From positions 14,253 to 78,252 of the forward strand of contig JANORB010000019.1 in the NCBI GenBank assembly GCA_031415135.1: DNA of 64,000 bases, given 5' to 3'. The notes under the pieces were generated by a model, which saw nothing but the letters and a program-made list of their open reading frames with translations, made no database searches and was not told where the DNA came from. Every line of letters begins with the position of its first letter. The stretch's first letter is position 1. Origin of the DNA: LGRD01 sp031415135 (lineage in GTDB: Bacteria > Pseudomonadota > Gammaproteobacteria > Burkholderiales > Burkholderiaceae_C). Shown here one piece after another: positions 42,330-51,820 of this stretch. Both the position numbers and the translations under genes were made by a program.

Positions 42330-42362
42330 AGAGCCTGTCTGGACATCCCCAGCACAGGCTCT
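42330..42362 (+). terminator. Hairpin between rpsO and pnp
   Basis: AGAGCCTGT (42330-42338) pairs perfectly with ACAGGCTCT (42354-42362) over 9 bp with a 15-base loop, 18 bases after the rpsO stop. A weak T-rich stretch follows (TTCGCGTTTGTG). It may be a partial terminator or processing site that separates rpsO and pnp expression. The rest of the 217-base gap up to pnp shows nothing else. Confidence 0.6.
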
Positions 42363-42529
42363 TCGCGTTTGTGTCATTCGTTTGGAGCAAGGACGCGCCG
42401 GGCGCCGCTGTGTCATTCCACCGATGTTCCGACCCGGAGCAACCTTGGAATGGCATCCTGCCGACGAGTCTGCGTCCCAGGTCTGGGCTGCCACCCTGAA
42501 GGCACCCGTCATCCACCGGAGAGAGACGC

Positions 42530-44647
42530 ATGAGCATGTTCAACAAAGTCACCAAGACCTTCCAATGGGGTCAGCACACCGTCATCCTTGAAACCGGCGA
42601 GATCGCCCGCCAGGCTGGCGGCGCCGTGATCGTCAACATCGAAGACACCGTGGTTCTGGCCACCGTGGTCGCGGCGAAGACCGCCAAGCCGGGGCAGGAT
42701 TTTTTCCCGCTGACCGTCGACTACATCGAGAAGACCTACGCCGCCGGCAAGATCCCGGGCAGCTTCTTCAAGCGCGAAGGCCGCCCCAGCGAGCTGGAAA
42801 CGCTGACCTCGCGCCTGATCGACCGGCCGCTGCGGCCGCTGTTCCCGGAAGGCTTCTACAACGAAGTCCAGGTGGTGGTGCACGTGCTGTCGCTGAACCC
42901 CGAAGTCTCGGCCGACATCGCCGCGCTGATCGGCTCCAGCGCCGCATTGGCGATCTCCGGCATCCCGTTCAACGGCCCGATCGGCGCTGCCCGCGTGGGC
43001 TACGTCAACGGCCAGTATGTGCTGAACCCGGGCAAGACGCAGTTGCTCGAATCGCAGATGGACCTGATCGTCGCCGGCACCGAAGCGGCCGTGCTGATGG
43101 TCGAATCCGAAGCCAGGCAGTTGAGCGAAGAGATCATGCTGGGCGGCATCGTGTTCGGCCACCAGCAGGGCAACATCGCCATCAATGCGATCCATGAACT
43201 GGTGCGTGACGCCGGCAAGGCAGCGTGGGAATGGACTGCGCCGGCCAAGGACGAAGCCTTCATCGCCAAGGTCGTGGCACTCGCCGAGCAACCGCTGCGC
43301 GACGCGTACCAGATCCGCTCCAAGCAGGCCCGCACCCACGCCACGCGCGCCGTGACCGCCGCGACCACGACCGCGTTGCAGGGCGACGGCGCCGCAGTCG
43401 ACAAGGTGCATCTCGACAACGTGCTGTTCGACATCGAAGCGCGCATCGTGCGCAGCCAGATCCTGGCCGGCGAGCCGCGCATCGACGGGCGCGACACCCG
43501 CACGGTGCGGCAGATCGAAATCCGCAACGGCGTGCTGCCGCGGGCCCATGGCTCGGCGCTGTTCACGCGCGGTGAAACCCAGGCGCTGGTGGCCGCCACG
43601 CTGGGCACCGAGCGCGACTCGCAGCGCATCGACGCGCTGGCCGGCGAGTTCACCGAGCACTTCATGCTGCACTACAACATGCCCCCGTTTGCGACCGGCG
43701 AAACCGGCCGTGTGGGCACGCCCAAGCGGCGCGAAATCGGCCACGGCCGGCTGGCCAAGCGCGCGCTGGTGGCGGTGTTGCCCGATCGCACCGAGTTCCC
43801 GTACTCGATGCGCATCGTCTCCGAGATCACCGAATCGAACGGCTCGTCGTCGATGGCCTCGGTCTGCGGTGGCTGCCTGGCCATGCTGGACGCCGGCGTG
43901 CCGCTCAAGGCCCATGTGGCCGGCATCGCCATGGGCCTGATCAAGGACGGCAGCCGCTTCGCGGTGTTGACCGACATCCTCGGCGACGAAGATCACCTGG
44001 GCGACATGGACTTCAAGGTGGCCGGCACCACCGCCGGCATCACGGCGCTGCAGATGGACATCAAGATCCAGGGCATCACCAAGGAGATCATGCAGGTTGC
44101 GTTGGCGCAGGCCAAGGAAGCGCGCCTGCACATCCTCGGCAAGATGGTCGAGGCCATGGGCGGCGCCAAGACCGAGGTGTCGCAGTTCGCGCCGCGCCTG
44201 TACACGATGAAGATCAACCCGGAAAAAATCCGCGACGTGATCGGCAAGGGCGGCTCGACGATCCGTGCGCTGACCGAAGAGACCGGCACCACCATCGACA
44301 TCGGCGAAGACGGCACGATCACCATCGCCTCGACCGACGGCGACAAGGCGGCGCATGCCAAGAAGCGCATCGAAGAGATCACCGCCGAGGTTGAAGTGGG
44401 CAAGGTCTACGAAGGCCCGATCACCAAGATCCTCGACTTCGGCGCGCTGGTCAACCTGATGCCGGGCAAGGATGGCCTGCTGCACATCAGCCAGATTGCC
44501 CACCAGCGGGTCGAGAAGGTCACCGACTTCCTGAAGGAGGGCCAGATCGTCAAGGTCAAGGTGATGGAGACCGACGAAAAAGGCCGCGTCAAGCTGTCGA
44601 TGAAGGCGCTGATCGACCGCGACGCGCAGCCCGCGCATCACGAGTAA
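42530..44647 (+). CDS. pnp: Polyribonucleotide nucleotidyltransferase (PNPase)
   Basis: A 705-residue phosphorolytic 3'-5' exoribonuclease of the RNA degradosome. Two RNase PH-like domains (about 1-215 and 300-545) flank a helical linker. The second holds the active-site region with GKGGSTIRALTEETGTTIDI of the KH domain after it, and the C-terminal S1 domain ends in VKLSMKALIDRDAQ. The start MSMFNKVTKTFQWGQHTVIL matches family members. PNPase normally represses its own mRNA via its leader, here the region after the rpsO hairpin. Confidence 0.96.
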   Translation: MSMFNKVTKTFQWGQHTVILETGEIARQAGGAVIVNIEDTVVLATVVAAKTAKPGQDFFPLTVDYIEKTYAAGKIPGSFFKREGRPSELETLTSRLIDRPLRPLFPEGFYNEVQVVVHVLSLNPEVSADIAALIGSSAALAISGIPFNGPIGAARVGYVNGQYVLNPGKTQLLESQMDLIVAGTEAAVLMVESEARQLSEEIMLGGIVFGHQQGNIAINAIHELVRDAGKAAWEWTAPAKDEAFIAKVVALAEQPLRDAYQIRSKQARTHATRAVTAATTTALQGDGAAVDKVHLDNVLFDIEARIVRSQILAGEPRIDGRDTRTVRQIEIRNGVLPRAHGSALFTRGETQALVAATLGTERDSQRIDALAGEFTEHFMLHYNMPPFATGETGRVGTPKRREIGHGRLAKRALVAVLPDRTEFPYSMRIVSEITESNGSSSMASVCGGCLAMLDAGVPLKAHVAGIAMGLIKDGSRFAVLTDILGDEDHLGDMDFKVAGTTAGITALQMDIKIQGITKEIMQVALAQAKEARLHILGKMVEAMGGAKTEVSQFAPRLYTMKINPEKIRDVIGKGGSTIRALTEETGTTIDIGEDGTITIASTDGDKAAHAKKRIEEITAEVEVGKVYEGPITKILDFGALVNLMPGKDGLLHISQIAHQRVEKVTDFLKEGQIVKVKVMETDEKGRVKLSMKALIDRDAQPAHHE

Positions 44648-44667
44648 GGCCAAGCCTCGGGCGCCGC

Positions 44668-45654
44668 ATGAAAGCCATCGAGATCAAGTCCTACGGTGCC
44701 CCTGAGGTGCTGTGCCTGACGGAGCGCCCCGATCCGGTGGCCGGAGCCGGCGAGGTGCTGATCCGGGTCGCCGCCGCCGGGGTGAACCGGCCCGACGTCT
44801 TGCAGCGCAAGGGCATGTACCCGGTGCCGCCGGGCGCGTCCGACCTGCCGGGGCTGGAAGTGGCGGGCACCGTCGTTCAAGGCGACGCGCAGGCCATGGC
44901 CGCTGCCGGATTGAAGCCGGGCGACCGCGTTTGTGCGCTGGTGGCCGGTGGCGGTTATGCCGAGTTGTGCGTTGCACCCATTGGGCAATGCCTGCCGGCG
45001 CCGGCCGGCTTCAGCGATATTGAAGCGGCCAGTCTGCCCGAGACCTTTTTCACCGTCTGGTCGAATGTGTTCGACCGTGCCCGGCTGCGCAGTGGCGAGA
45101 CGCTGTTGATTCAAGGCGGCACCAGCGGCATTGGCGTCACGGCCATCCAGATGGCCAAGGCGGCCGGCGCCAGCGTGATTGCCACCGCCGGCAGCGAAGA
45201 CAAGTGCGCCGCCTGCCTTCGGCTGGGGGCGGATCACGCCATCAACTATCGGCAAAGTGATTTCGTCGACGAAGTGCGGCGCATCACCGAGGGCCGTGGT
45301 GTCGACGTGATCCTCGACATGGTCGCCGGCGACTATGTCGCGCGTGAACTGAAGTGCCTGGCCGAAGACGGCCGGCTGGTCATCATCGCGGTGCAAGGCG
45401 GCGTGCAAGCGCAGATCGACGCCGGCATGGTGCTGCGGCGCCGGTTGACGATCACCGGCTCGACCCTGAGGCCACGTCCCATCGCGTTCAAGACGGCGAT
45501 TGCGCAGGCCTTGCGCGCCACCGTGTGGCCGTGGCTGGAGTCAGGCGAGATCAAGCCGGTGATCCACCAGGTCTTCCCGGCGCCGCAAGCCGCGGCGGCC
45601 CACGCACTGATGGAATCGAACCAGCACATCGGCAAACTGGTGCTGGTGTGGTGA
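44668..45654 (+). CDS. NAD(P)H quinone oxidoreductase, PIG3 family
   Basis: A 328-residue zinc-independent MDR-superfamily enzyme starting MKAIEIKSYGAPEVLCLTER. The substrate-side motif NRPDVLQRKGMYPVPPGASD and the nucleotide-binding QGGTSGIGVTAIQMAKAAGA are typical of the PIG3/TP53I3 branch that reduces ortho-quinones with NADPH. It lies 20 bases after pnp and 20 bases before tpiA. This order, leading into secG and the nuo operon, recurs in Burkholderiales. Confidence 0.92.
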   Translation: MKAIEIKSYGAPEVLCLTERPDPVAGAGEVLIRVAAAGVNRPDVLQRKGMYPVPPGASDLPGLEVAGTVVQGDAQAMAAAGLKPGDRVCALVAGGGYAELCVAPIGQCLPAPAGFSDIEAASLPETFFTVWSNVFDRARLRSGETLLIQGGTSGIGVTAIQMAKAAGASVIATAGSEDKCAACLRLGADHAINYRQSDFVDEVRRITEGRGVDVILDMVAGDYVARELKCLAEDGRLVIIAVQGGVQAQIDAGMVLRRRLTITGSTLRPRPIAFKTAIAQALRATVWPWLESGEIKPVIHQVFPAPQAAAAHALMESNQHIGKLVLVW

Positions 45655-45674
45655 ACACTGAAAGGGGCTCGGCC

Positions 45675-46418
<744 letters not shown>

Positions 46419-46454
46419 GCGGTTCGCCGCCCCCAAATTTCCGGAGTTGAAAGA

Positions 46455-46892
46455 ATGAATTTGTTGTTGAACCTGTTGGTGGCCGTGCAGATCCTGTCGG
46501 CGCTGGTCATGATCGGCCTGGTGCTGATTCAGCATGGCAAAGGCGCCGACATGGGCGCTTCGTTTGGCAGCGGTGCGTCGGGCAGCCTGTTTGGCGCGAC
46601 CGGCAGCGCGAACTTCCTGTCGCGCTCCACGGCGGTCTGCGCGGCGGTGTTTTTCATTTGCACCTTGACACTGGCCTACACGTCCAACGACCGCTCCGGC
46701 GGCTCGACGGGCAGCGTGCTGGACCGGCCCACTTCCGCCGCACCGGCAGCCAGCGTTCCCGCCACCGGCGCGGCACAGATTCCGGGCCCGGCAAGCGCTT
46801 CCGCCGTTGCCGCCAGCGCCCCTGCGATCGCTGCTCCGGCGCCGGTGGCCGCGCCCGCGTCGTCCGGCGCAGGGGCCGTTCCGGCCAAGTGA
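46455..46892 (+). CDS. secG: Preprotein translocase subunit SecG
   Basis: A 145-residue inner-membrane subunit of SecYEG. Two membrane helices (about 3-24 and 53-73) flank the conserved GKGADMGASFGSGASGSLFGATGSANFL segment, given here as its core. The C-terminal 70 residues are low-complexity Ala/Pro/Ser, longer than in E. coli SecG (110 residues) but common in Burkholderiales. The usual tpiA-secG-tRNA-Leu order is kept. Confidence 0.93.
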   Translation: MNLLLNLLVAVQILSALVMIGLVLIQHGKGADMGASFGSGASGSLFGATGSANFLSRSTAVCAAVFFICTLTLAYTSNDRSGGSTGSVLDRPTSAAPAASVPATGAAQIPGPASASAVAASAPAIAAPAPVAAPASSGAGAVPAK

Positions 46893-46977
46893 GGGGCGGG
46901 CCGAACGGCCTTTCGCCGCGGGCGTCAGCGCTCTGCTGCAATGCAGCGAAACCACCGGGAGCCGATTCCTTTGTGGT

Positions 46978-46983
46978 TAGAAT
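46978..46983 (+). promoter_or_regulatory. Possible -10 of the tRNA-Leu/nuo transcript
   Basis: TAGAAT (five of six matches to TATAAT) lies 57 bases before the tRNA in the secG-tRNA gap. No good -35 is seen at 16-18 bases upstream, so this is tentative. Confidence 0.3.
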
Positions 46984-47039
46984 TCAAGGCTGTTTGGTGA
47001 GCAAATCCTCACGCAAACCAGACACGGTTCTTGAGTGCC

Positions 47040-47124
47040 GCCGACGTGGTGAAATTGGTAGACACGCTATCTTGAGGGGGTAGTGGCGAAAGCTGTGCGA
47101 GTTCGAGTCTCGCCGTCGGCACCA
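47040..47124 (+). tRNA. tRNA-Leu(GAG)
   Basis: Acceptor arms GCCGACG (47040-47046) and CGTCGGC (47114-47120) pair fully, followed by discriminator A and an encoded CCA (47122-47124). The D-arm region reads GTGAAATTGGTAGACAC. The anticodon stem CTATC/GGTAG holds the loop TTGAGGG with anticodon GAG, reading CUC and CUU leucine codons. A long variable arm (around TGGCGAAAGCTGT) and T-arm GCGAG-TTCGAGT-CTCGC confirm a class II leucine tRNA. Confidence 0.97.
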
Positions 47125-47205
47125 GGTATTTTCCTTTGCGGCATCCACTTCGGTTCCTGTCGAGCCGCGGTGGCGAAGCGCGATCTTCGCGTCAACGTGG
47201 CGACC

Positions 47206-47565
47206 ATGAATCTGGAACCCTACCTGCCGGTCATCTTGTTCATCCTCGTGGGTGTCGGGGTGGGCGTTGCACCTCAGGCGCTGGGCTTCCTGTTCGGTCC
47301 CCACCGGCCCGACACGGCCAAGAACTCACCGTACGAATGCGGCTTCGAAGCGTTCGAGGATGCGCGGATGAAGTTCGACGTGCGCTACTACCTCGTCGCC
47401 ATCCTGTTCATCCTGTTCGATCTCGAGATCGCGTTTCTCTTCCCGTGGGCGGTGGCGCTGCACGACATCGGCGCCGCCGGCTTCTGGGCCATGATGATTT
47501 TTCTGGGCATTCTGGTCGTGGGTTTTGTCTACGAATGGCGCAAGGGCGCACTCGACTGGGAATGA
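47206..47565 (+). CDS. nuoA: NADH-quinone oxidoreductase subunit A
   Basis: A 119-residue membrane subunit of complex I with three helices and the conserved loop SPYECGFEAFEDARMKFDVR. ATG 47206 (MNLEPYLPVILFILVGVGVG) is used; the open frame before it is the tRNA. It is the first gene of a complete nuoA-N operon and starts 82 bases after the tRNA-Leu 3' end, with no clear promoter between. Confidence 0.96.
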   Translation: MNLEPYLPVILFILVGVGVGVAPQALGFLFGPHRPDTAKNSPYECGFEAFEDARMKFDVRYYLVAILFILFDLEIAFLFPWAVALHDIGAAGFWAMMIFLGILVVGFVYEWRKGALDWE

Positions 47566-47598
47566 CCGTGCCGACCCGCGCATCGACGAAAGGCCGCC

Positions 47599-48075
<477 letters not shown>

Positions 48076-48090
48076 GCCCGGCGCATCAGC

Positions 48091-48684
48091 ATGAAACTCG
48101 ATACCTTGCAGGCGGCGCTTGAATCGGTGCTCGGAGCGCGATTGAAGTCGATCGTGCGCGACCTGGGCGAACTCACCATCACGGTTTCGGCGTCCGACTA
48201 CGCCTGGGTCGCGCTGAGCCTGCGCGACGACCCAGCGCTGGGCTTCGAACAACTGATCGATCTGTGCGGCGTCGACTATTCGAGCTACCGGGACCGCCCG
48301 TGGGACGGCCTGCGCTACGCCGTCGTGTCGCACCTGCTGTCGGTCAGCAAGAACTGGCGGGTTCGCCTGAAGGTGTTCTGCCCGGACGATGAACTGCCCT
48401 CGGTGGCCTCGTTGACCGAGGTCTGGAGTTCGTGCAACTGGTTCGAGCGCGAGGCCTTCGACCTGTTCGGCATCATCTTCGAGGGCCACCTCGACCTGCG
48501 CCGCATCCTGACCGACTACGGCTTCATCGGCCATCCGTTCCGCAAGGACTTTCCGGTGTCCGGGCATGTCGAGATGCGCTACGACCCGGAGAAAAAGCGC
48601 GTGATCTACCAGCCGGTGACGATCGAGCCGCGCGAGGTCACGCCGCGCATCATCCGTGAAGACAACTACGGCGGGCTGCATTGA
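48091..48684 (+). CDS. nuoC: NADH-quinone oxidoreductase subunit C
   Basis: A 197-residue peripheral subunit (30 kDa family), separate from NuoD as in most alpha- and betaproteobacteria rather than fused as in E. coli. The signature ERECWDLFG-like segment reads EREAFDLFGIIFEGHLDLRR, followed by DYGFIGHPFRKDFP. It lies 15 bases after nuoB. Confidence 0.96.
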   Translation: MKLDTLQAALESVLGARLKSIVRDLGELTITVSASDYAWVALSLRDDPALGFEQLIDLCGVDYSSYRDRPWDGLRYAVVSHLLSVSKNWRVRLKVFCPDDELPSVASLTEVWSSCNWFEREAFDLFGIIFEGHLDLRRILTDYGFIGHPFRKDFPVSGHVEMRYDPEKKRVIYQPVTIEPREVTPRIIREDNYGGLH

Positions 48685-48711
48685 CGGCCTCCGCCGGAAA
48701 TCACATTCTTC

Positions 48712-49965
48712 ATGGCTGACATCAAGAACTACACCCTCAACTTCGGCCCTCAGCACCCCGCCGCGCACGGCGTGCTGCGGCTGGTGCTCGAACTCGACGG
48801 CGAGGTCATCCAGCGCGCCGACCCGCACATCGGCCTGCTGCACCGCGCCACCGAGAAGCTGGCCGAGAGCAAGACCTACATCCAGTCGCTGCCCTACATG
48901 GACCGGCTCGACTACGTGTCGATGATGTGCAACGAGCACGCCTACTGCCTGGCGATCGAAAAGCTGCTGGGCGTGAGCGTGCCGCCGCGGGCGATGTACA
49001 TCCGCGTGATGTTCAGTGAAATCACGCGCCTGCTGAACCACCTGATGTGGATCGGCGCGCACGGGCTGGACTGCGGCGCGATGAACGTGCTGATCTATGC
49101 GTTCCGCGAGCGTGAAGACCTCTTTGACATGTACGAGGCCGTCTCCGGCGCGCGCATGCACGCGGCCTACTTCCGCCCCGGCGGCGTGTACCGCGACCTG
49201 CCGGACACGATGCCGCAGTACAAGGCATCGAAGATCCGCAACGCCAAGGCGATTGCCAGGCTGAATGAAAACCGCGAAGGCTCGGTGCTCGATTTCATCG
49301 AAGACTTCTGCAGGCGTTTCCCGGCCAACGTGGACGACTACGAAACGCTGCTGACCGACAACCGCATCTGGAAACAGCGCACCGTGGGCATCGGCGTGGT
49401 CACGCCCGAGCGGGCGCTGAACCTGGGCTTCACCGGCCCGATGCTGCGCGGCTCGGGCGTGCTGTGGGACCTGCGCAAGCACCAGCCGTACGACGTCTAC
49501 GAACGCATGGACTTCGACATCCCGCTCGGTGTCAACGGCGACACCTATGACCGCTACCTGGTCCGGGTGGAAGAAATGCGCCAGGCCAATCGCATCATCC
49601 AGCAGTGTGTGGCCTGGCTGCGCGTCAACCCCGGCCCGGTGATCACCGACAACCACAAGGTGGCGCCGCCGTCGCGGGTGGAAATGAAATCCAGCATGGA
49701 AGAGCTGATCCACCACTTCAAGCTGTTCACCGAAGGCTTCCATGTGCCCGAGGGCGAAGCCTATGCGGCGGTCGAACACCCCAAGGGCGAGTTCGGCATC
49801 TACCTGGTCAGCGACGGCGCCAACAAGCCCTACCGCCTGAAGATTCGCGCACCGGGTTTTGCGCACCTCGCGTCGCTCGACGAGATGACGCGCGGCCACA
49901 TGATCGCCGATGCGGTGGCCATCATCGGCACCATGGACATCGTGTTCGGGGAGATCGACCGATGA
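48712..49965 (+). CDS. nuoD: NADH-quinone oxidoreductase subunit D
   Basis: A 417-residue 49-kDa subunit forming the quinone site with NuoB. Typical segments are NFGPQHPAAHGVLRLVLELD near the N-terminus and the C-terminal MIADAVAIIGTMDIVFGEID-R end. The stop overlaps the nuoE start (ATGA at 49962), suggesting coupled translation. Confidence 0.97.
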   Translation: MADIKNYTLNFGPQHPAAHGVLRLVLELDGEVIQRADPHIGLLHRATEKLAESKTYIQSLPYMDRLDYVSMMCNEHAYCLAIEKLLGVSVPPRAMYIRVMFSEITRLLNHLMWIGAHGLDCGAMNVLIYAFREREDLFDMYEAVSGARMHAAYFRPGGVYRDLPDTMPQYKASKIRNAKAIARLNENREGSVLDFIEDFCRRFPANVDDYETLLTDNRIWKQRTVGIGVVTPERALNLGFTGPMLRGSGVLWDLRKHQPYDVYERMDFDIPLGVNGDTYDRYLVRVEEMRQANRIIQQCVAWLRVNPGPVITDNHKVAPPSRVEMKSSMEELIHHFKLFTEGFHVPEGEAYAAVEHPKGEFGIYLVSDGANKPYRLKIRAPGFAHLASLDEMTRGHMIADAVAIIGTMDIVFGEIDR

Positions 49966-50471
49966 TCTTGTCGGATGCGATGAAGAAGCGCTTCGCCGTC
50001 GAGGTGGCCAAGTACCCGGCCGAGCAGGCCCAGTCGGCCGTGATGGCCTGCCTGGCCCTCGTGCAACTGGAGCACGGCTTTGTGTCGGGCGAGGCCGAGA
50101 AAGCGGTGGCGCACTACCTGGGCATGGCGCCGATTGCGGTGCACGAGGTCACGACCTTCTACAACATGTACAACCAGCACCCGCTGGGCCGCTTCAAGCT
50201 CAACGTCTGCACCAACCTGCCGTGCCAGTTGCGCGATGGGCAGGCCGCGCTGGAGCACCTGTGCGGCAAGCTCGGGGTGGAGGAGGGCGGGACCACGGCC
50301 GACGGCCTGTTCACGGTCCAGAAGAGCGAATGCCTGGGTGCTTGCGCCGACGCGCCGGTGATGCTGGTCAACGACAGGCAGATGTGCAGCTTCATGGACA
50401 ACGAGCGTCTGGATGCGCTGCTTGCGACGCTGCGCGATCACGCTCGCGCCAACGCTGAGGCCAAGGTGTGA
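49962..50471 (+). CDS. nuoE: NADH-quinone oxidoreductase subunit E
   Basis: A 169-residue 24-kDa subunit with the 2Fe-2S cluster N1a of the NADH-input module. Cysteine pairs are in VCTNLPCQLRDG and SECLGACADAPVM. HEVTTFYNMYNQHPLG is the family's marker. The start overlaps the end of nuoD and its stop overlaps the nuoF start. Confidence 0.96.
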   Translation: MILSDAMKKRFAVEVAKYPAEQAQSAVMACLALVQLEHGFVSGEAEKAVAHYLGMAPIAVHEVTTFYNMYNQHPLGRFKLNVCTNLPCQLRDGQAALEHLCGKLGVEEGGTTADGLFTVQKSECLGACADAPVMLVNDRQMCSFMDNERLDALLATLRDHARANAEAKV

Positions 50472-51820
50472 TGACGATCTTGGACCTCTCCAGGTTTCAG
50501 GCCAGCGGCCGCGAGACCAGCTTTCACGGCCGGCACATCGGCGCGCAGATCCTGGCCGATCTGAACGGCGGCAACTGGGCACTGAAAGACTACGAAGCGC
50601 GTGGCGGCTATCAAGCCTTGCGCAAAATCCTCGGGCAGGACGGCGGCGCCGGCATGACGCCAGAGCAGGTGATCGCCGAAGTCAAGACCTCGGGCCTGCG
50701 CGGGCGCGGCGGCGCCGGTTTTCCGACCGGCCTGAAGTGGAGTTTCATGCCGCGCATGTACCCGGGCCAGAAGTACCTGGTGTGCAACTCCGACGAAGGC
50801 GAGCCGGGCACTTGCAAGGACCGCGACATCCTGATGTTCAACCCGCACATCGTCATCGAGGGCATGGCGATCGCGGCGTATGCGATGGGCATCAGCGTCG
50901 GCTACAACTACATCCATGGCGAGATCTTCGAGGTCTACGACCGCTTCGAGGCCGCGCTGAACGAGGCCCGCGCCGCGGGCTGCCTGGGCAACGCGATTCT
51001 TGGCAGCGGCTTCAGTTTCCAGCTGCACGCGGCGCATGGTTTTGGCGCCTACATCTGCGGTGAAGAAACCGCGTTGCTCGAGTCCCTTGAAGGCAAGAAG
51101 GGCCAGCCGCGCTTCAAGCCGCCGTTTCCGGCCAGCTACGGCCTGTACGGCAAGCCGACGACGATCAACAACACCGAGACCTTTGGTGCGGTGCCCTGGA
51201 TCATTCGAAACGGCGGCCAGCCCTACCTGGAGATCGGCAAGCCCAACAACGGTGGCACCAAGATCTACTCGGTGGTCGGTGATGTGGAGTGGCCGGGCAA
51301 CTACGAGATTCCGCTGGGCACGCCGTTTTCCAAGCTGCTCGAACTGGCCGGTGGGGTGCGCAAGGGGCGCACGCTGAAGGCCGTGATCCCCGGCGGTTCA
51401 TCGGCGCCGGTGCTGCCGGCATCCATCATGATGGGTGTGACGATGGACTACGACAGCATCGCCAAGGCGGGTTCGATGCTGGGCTCGGGCGCGGTGATCG
51501 TGATGGACGACAGCCGCTGCATGGTCAAGAGCCTGCTGCGCCTGAGCTACTTCTACATGCACGAGAGTTGCGGCCAGTGCACGCCGTGCCGTGAAGGCAC
51601 CGGCTGGCTGTTTCGCATGGTCGACCGGGTCGAACACGGGCGTGGCCGGATGGAAGACATCGAGCTGCTCAATTCGGTGGCCGACAACATCCAGGGCCGC
51701 ACGATTTGCGCGCTGGGCGATGCCGCGGCGATGCCGGTGCGCGCGATGATCAAGCACTTCCGCGATGAGTTCGTTCATCACATCGAACACAAGACCTGTG
51801 CGGTCGCTGCCCACCCATGA
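50471..51820 (+). CDS. nuoF: NADH-quinone oxidoreductase subunit F
   Basis: A 449-residue 51-kDa subunit that oxidises NADH using FMN and cluster N3. Nucleotide sites are GLRGRGGAGFPTGLKWSFM and GAYICGEETALLESLEG. The 4Fe-4S motif is ESCGQCTPCREG plus a later cysteine (RTICALGDAAAMP). ATG 50471 shares one base with the nuoE stop; an in-frame GTG lies one codon earlier. Its stop overlaps nuoG (ATGA). Confidence 0.96.
   Translation: MTILDLSRFQASGRETSFHGRHIGAQILADLNGGNWALKDYEARGGYQALRKILGQDGGAGMTPEQVIAEVKTSGLRGRGGAGFPTGLKWSFMPRMYPGQKYLVCNSDEGEPGTCKDRDILMFNPHIVIEGMAIAAYAMGISVGYNYIHGEIFEVYDRFEAALNEARAAGCLGNAILGSGFSFQLHAAHGFGAYICGEETALLESLEGKKGQPRFKPPFPASYGLYGKPTTINNTETFGAVPWIIRNGGQPYLEIGKPNNGGTKIYSVVGDVEWPGNYEIPLGTPFSKLLELAGGVRKGRTLKAVIPGGSSAPVLPASIMMGVTMDYDSIAKAGSMLGSGAVIVMDDSRCMVKSLLRLSYFYMHESCGQCTPCREGTGWLFRMVDRVEHGRGRMEDIELLNSVADNIQGRTICALGDAAAMPVRAMIKHFRDEFVHHIEHKTCAVAAHP

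Noticed and set aside
42509..44653. Long minus-strand frame opposite pnp (and similar ones opposite uvrB and nuo genes)
   Set aside because: Antisense shadows of unmistakable plus-strand genes, with no recognisable domains.
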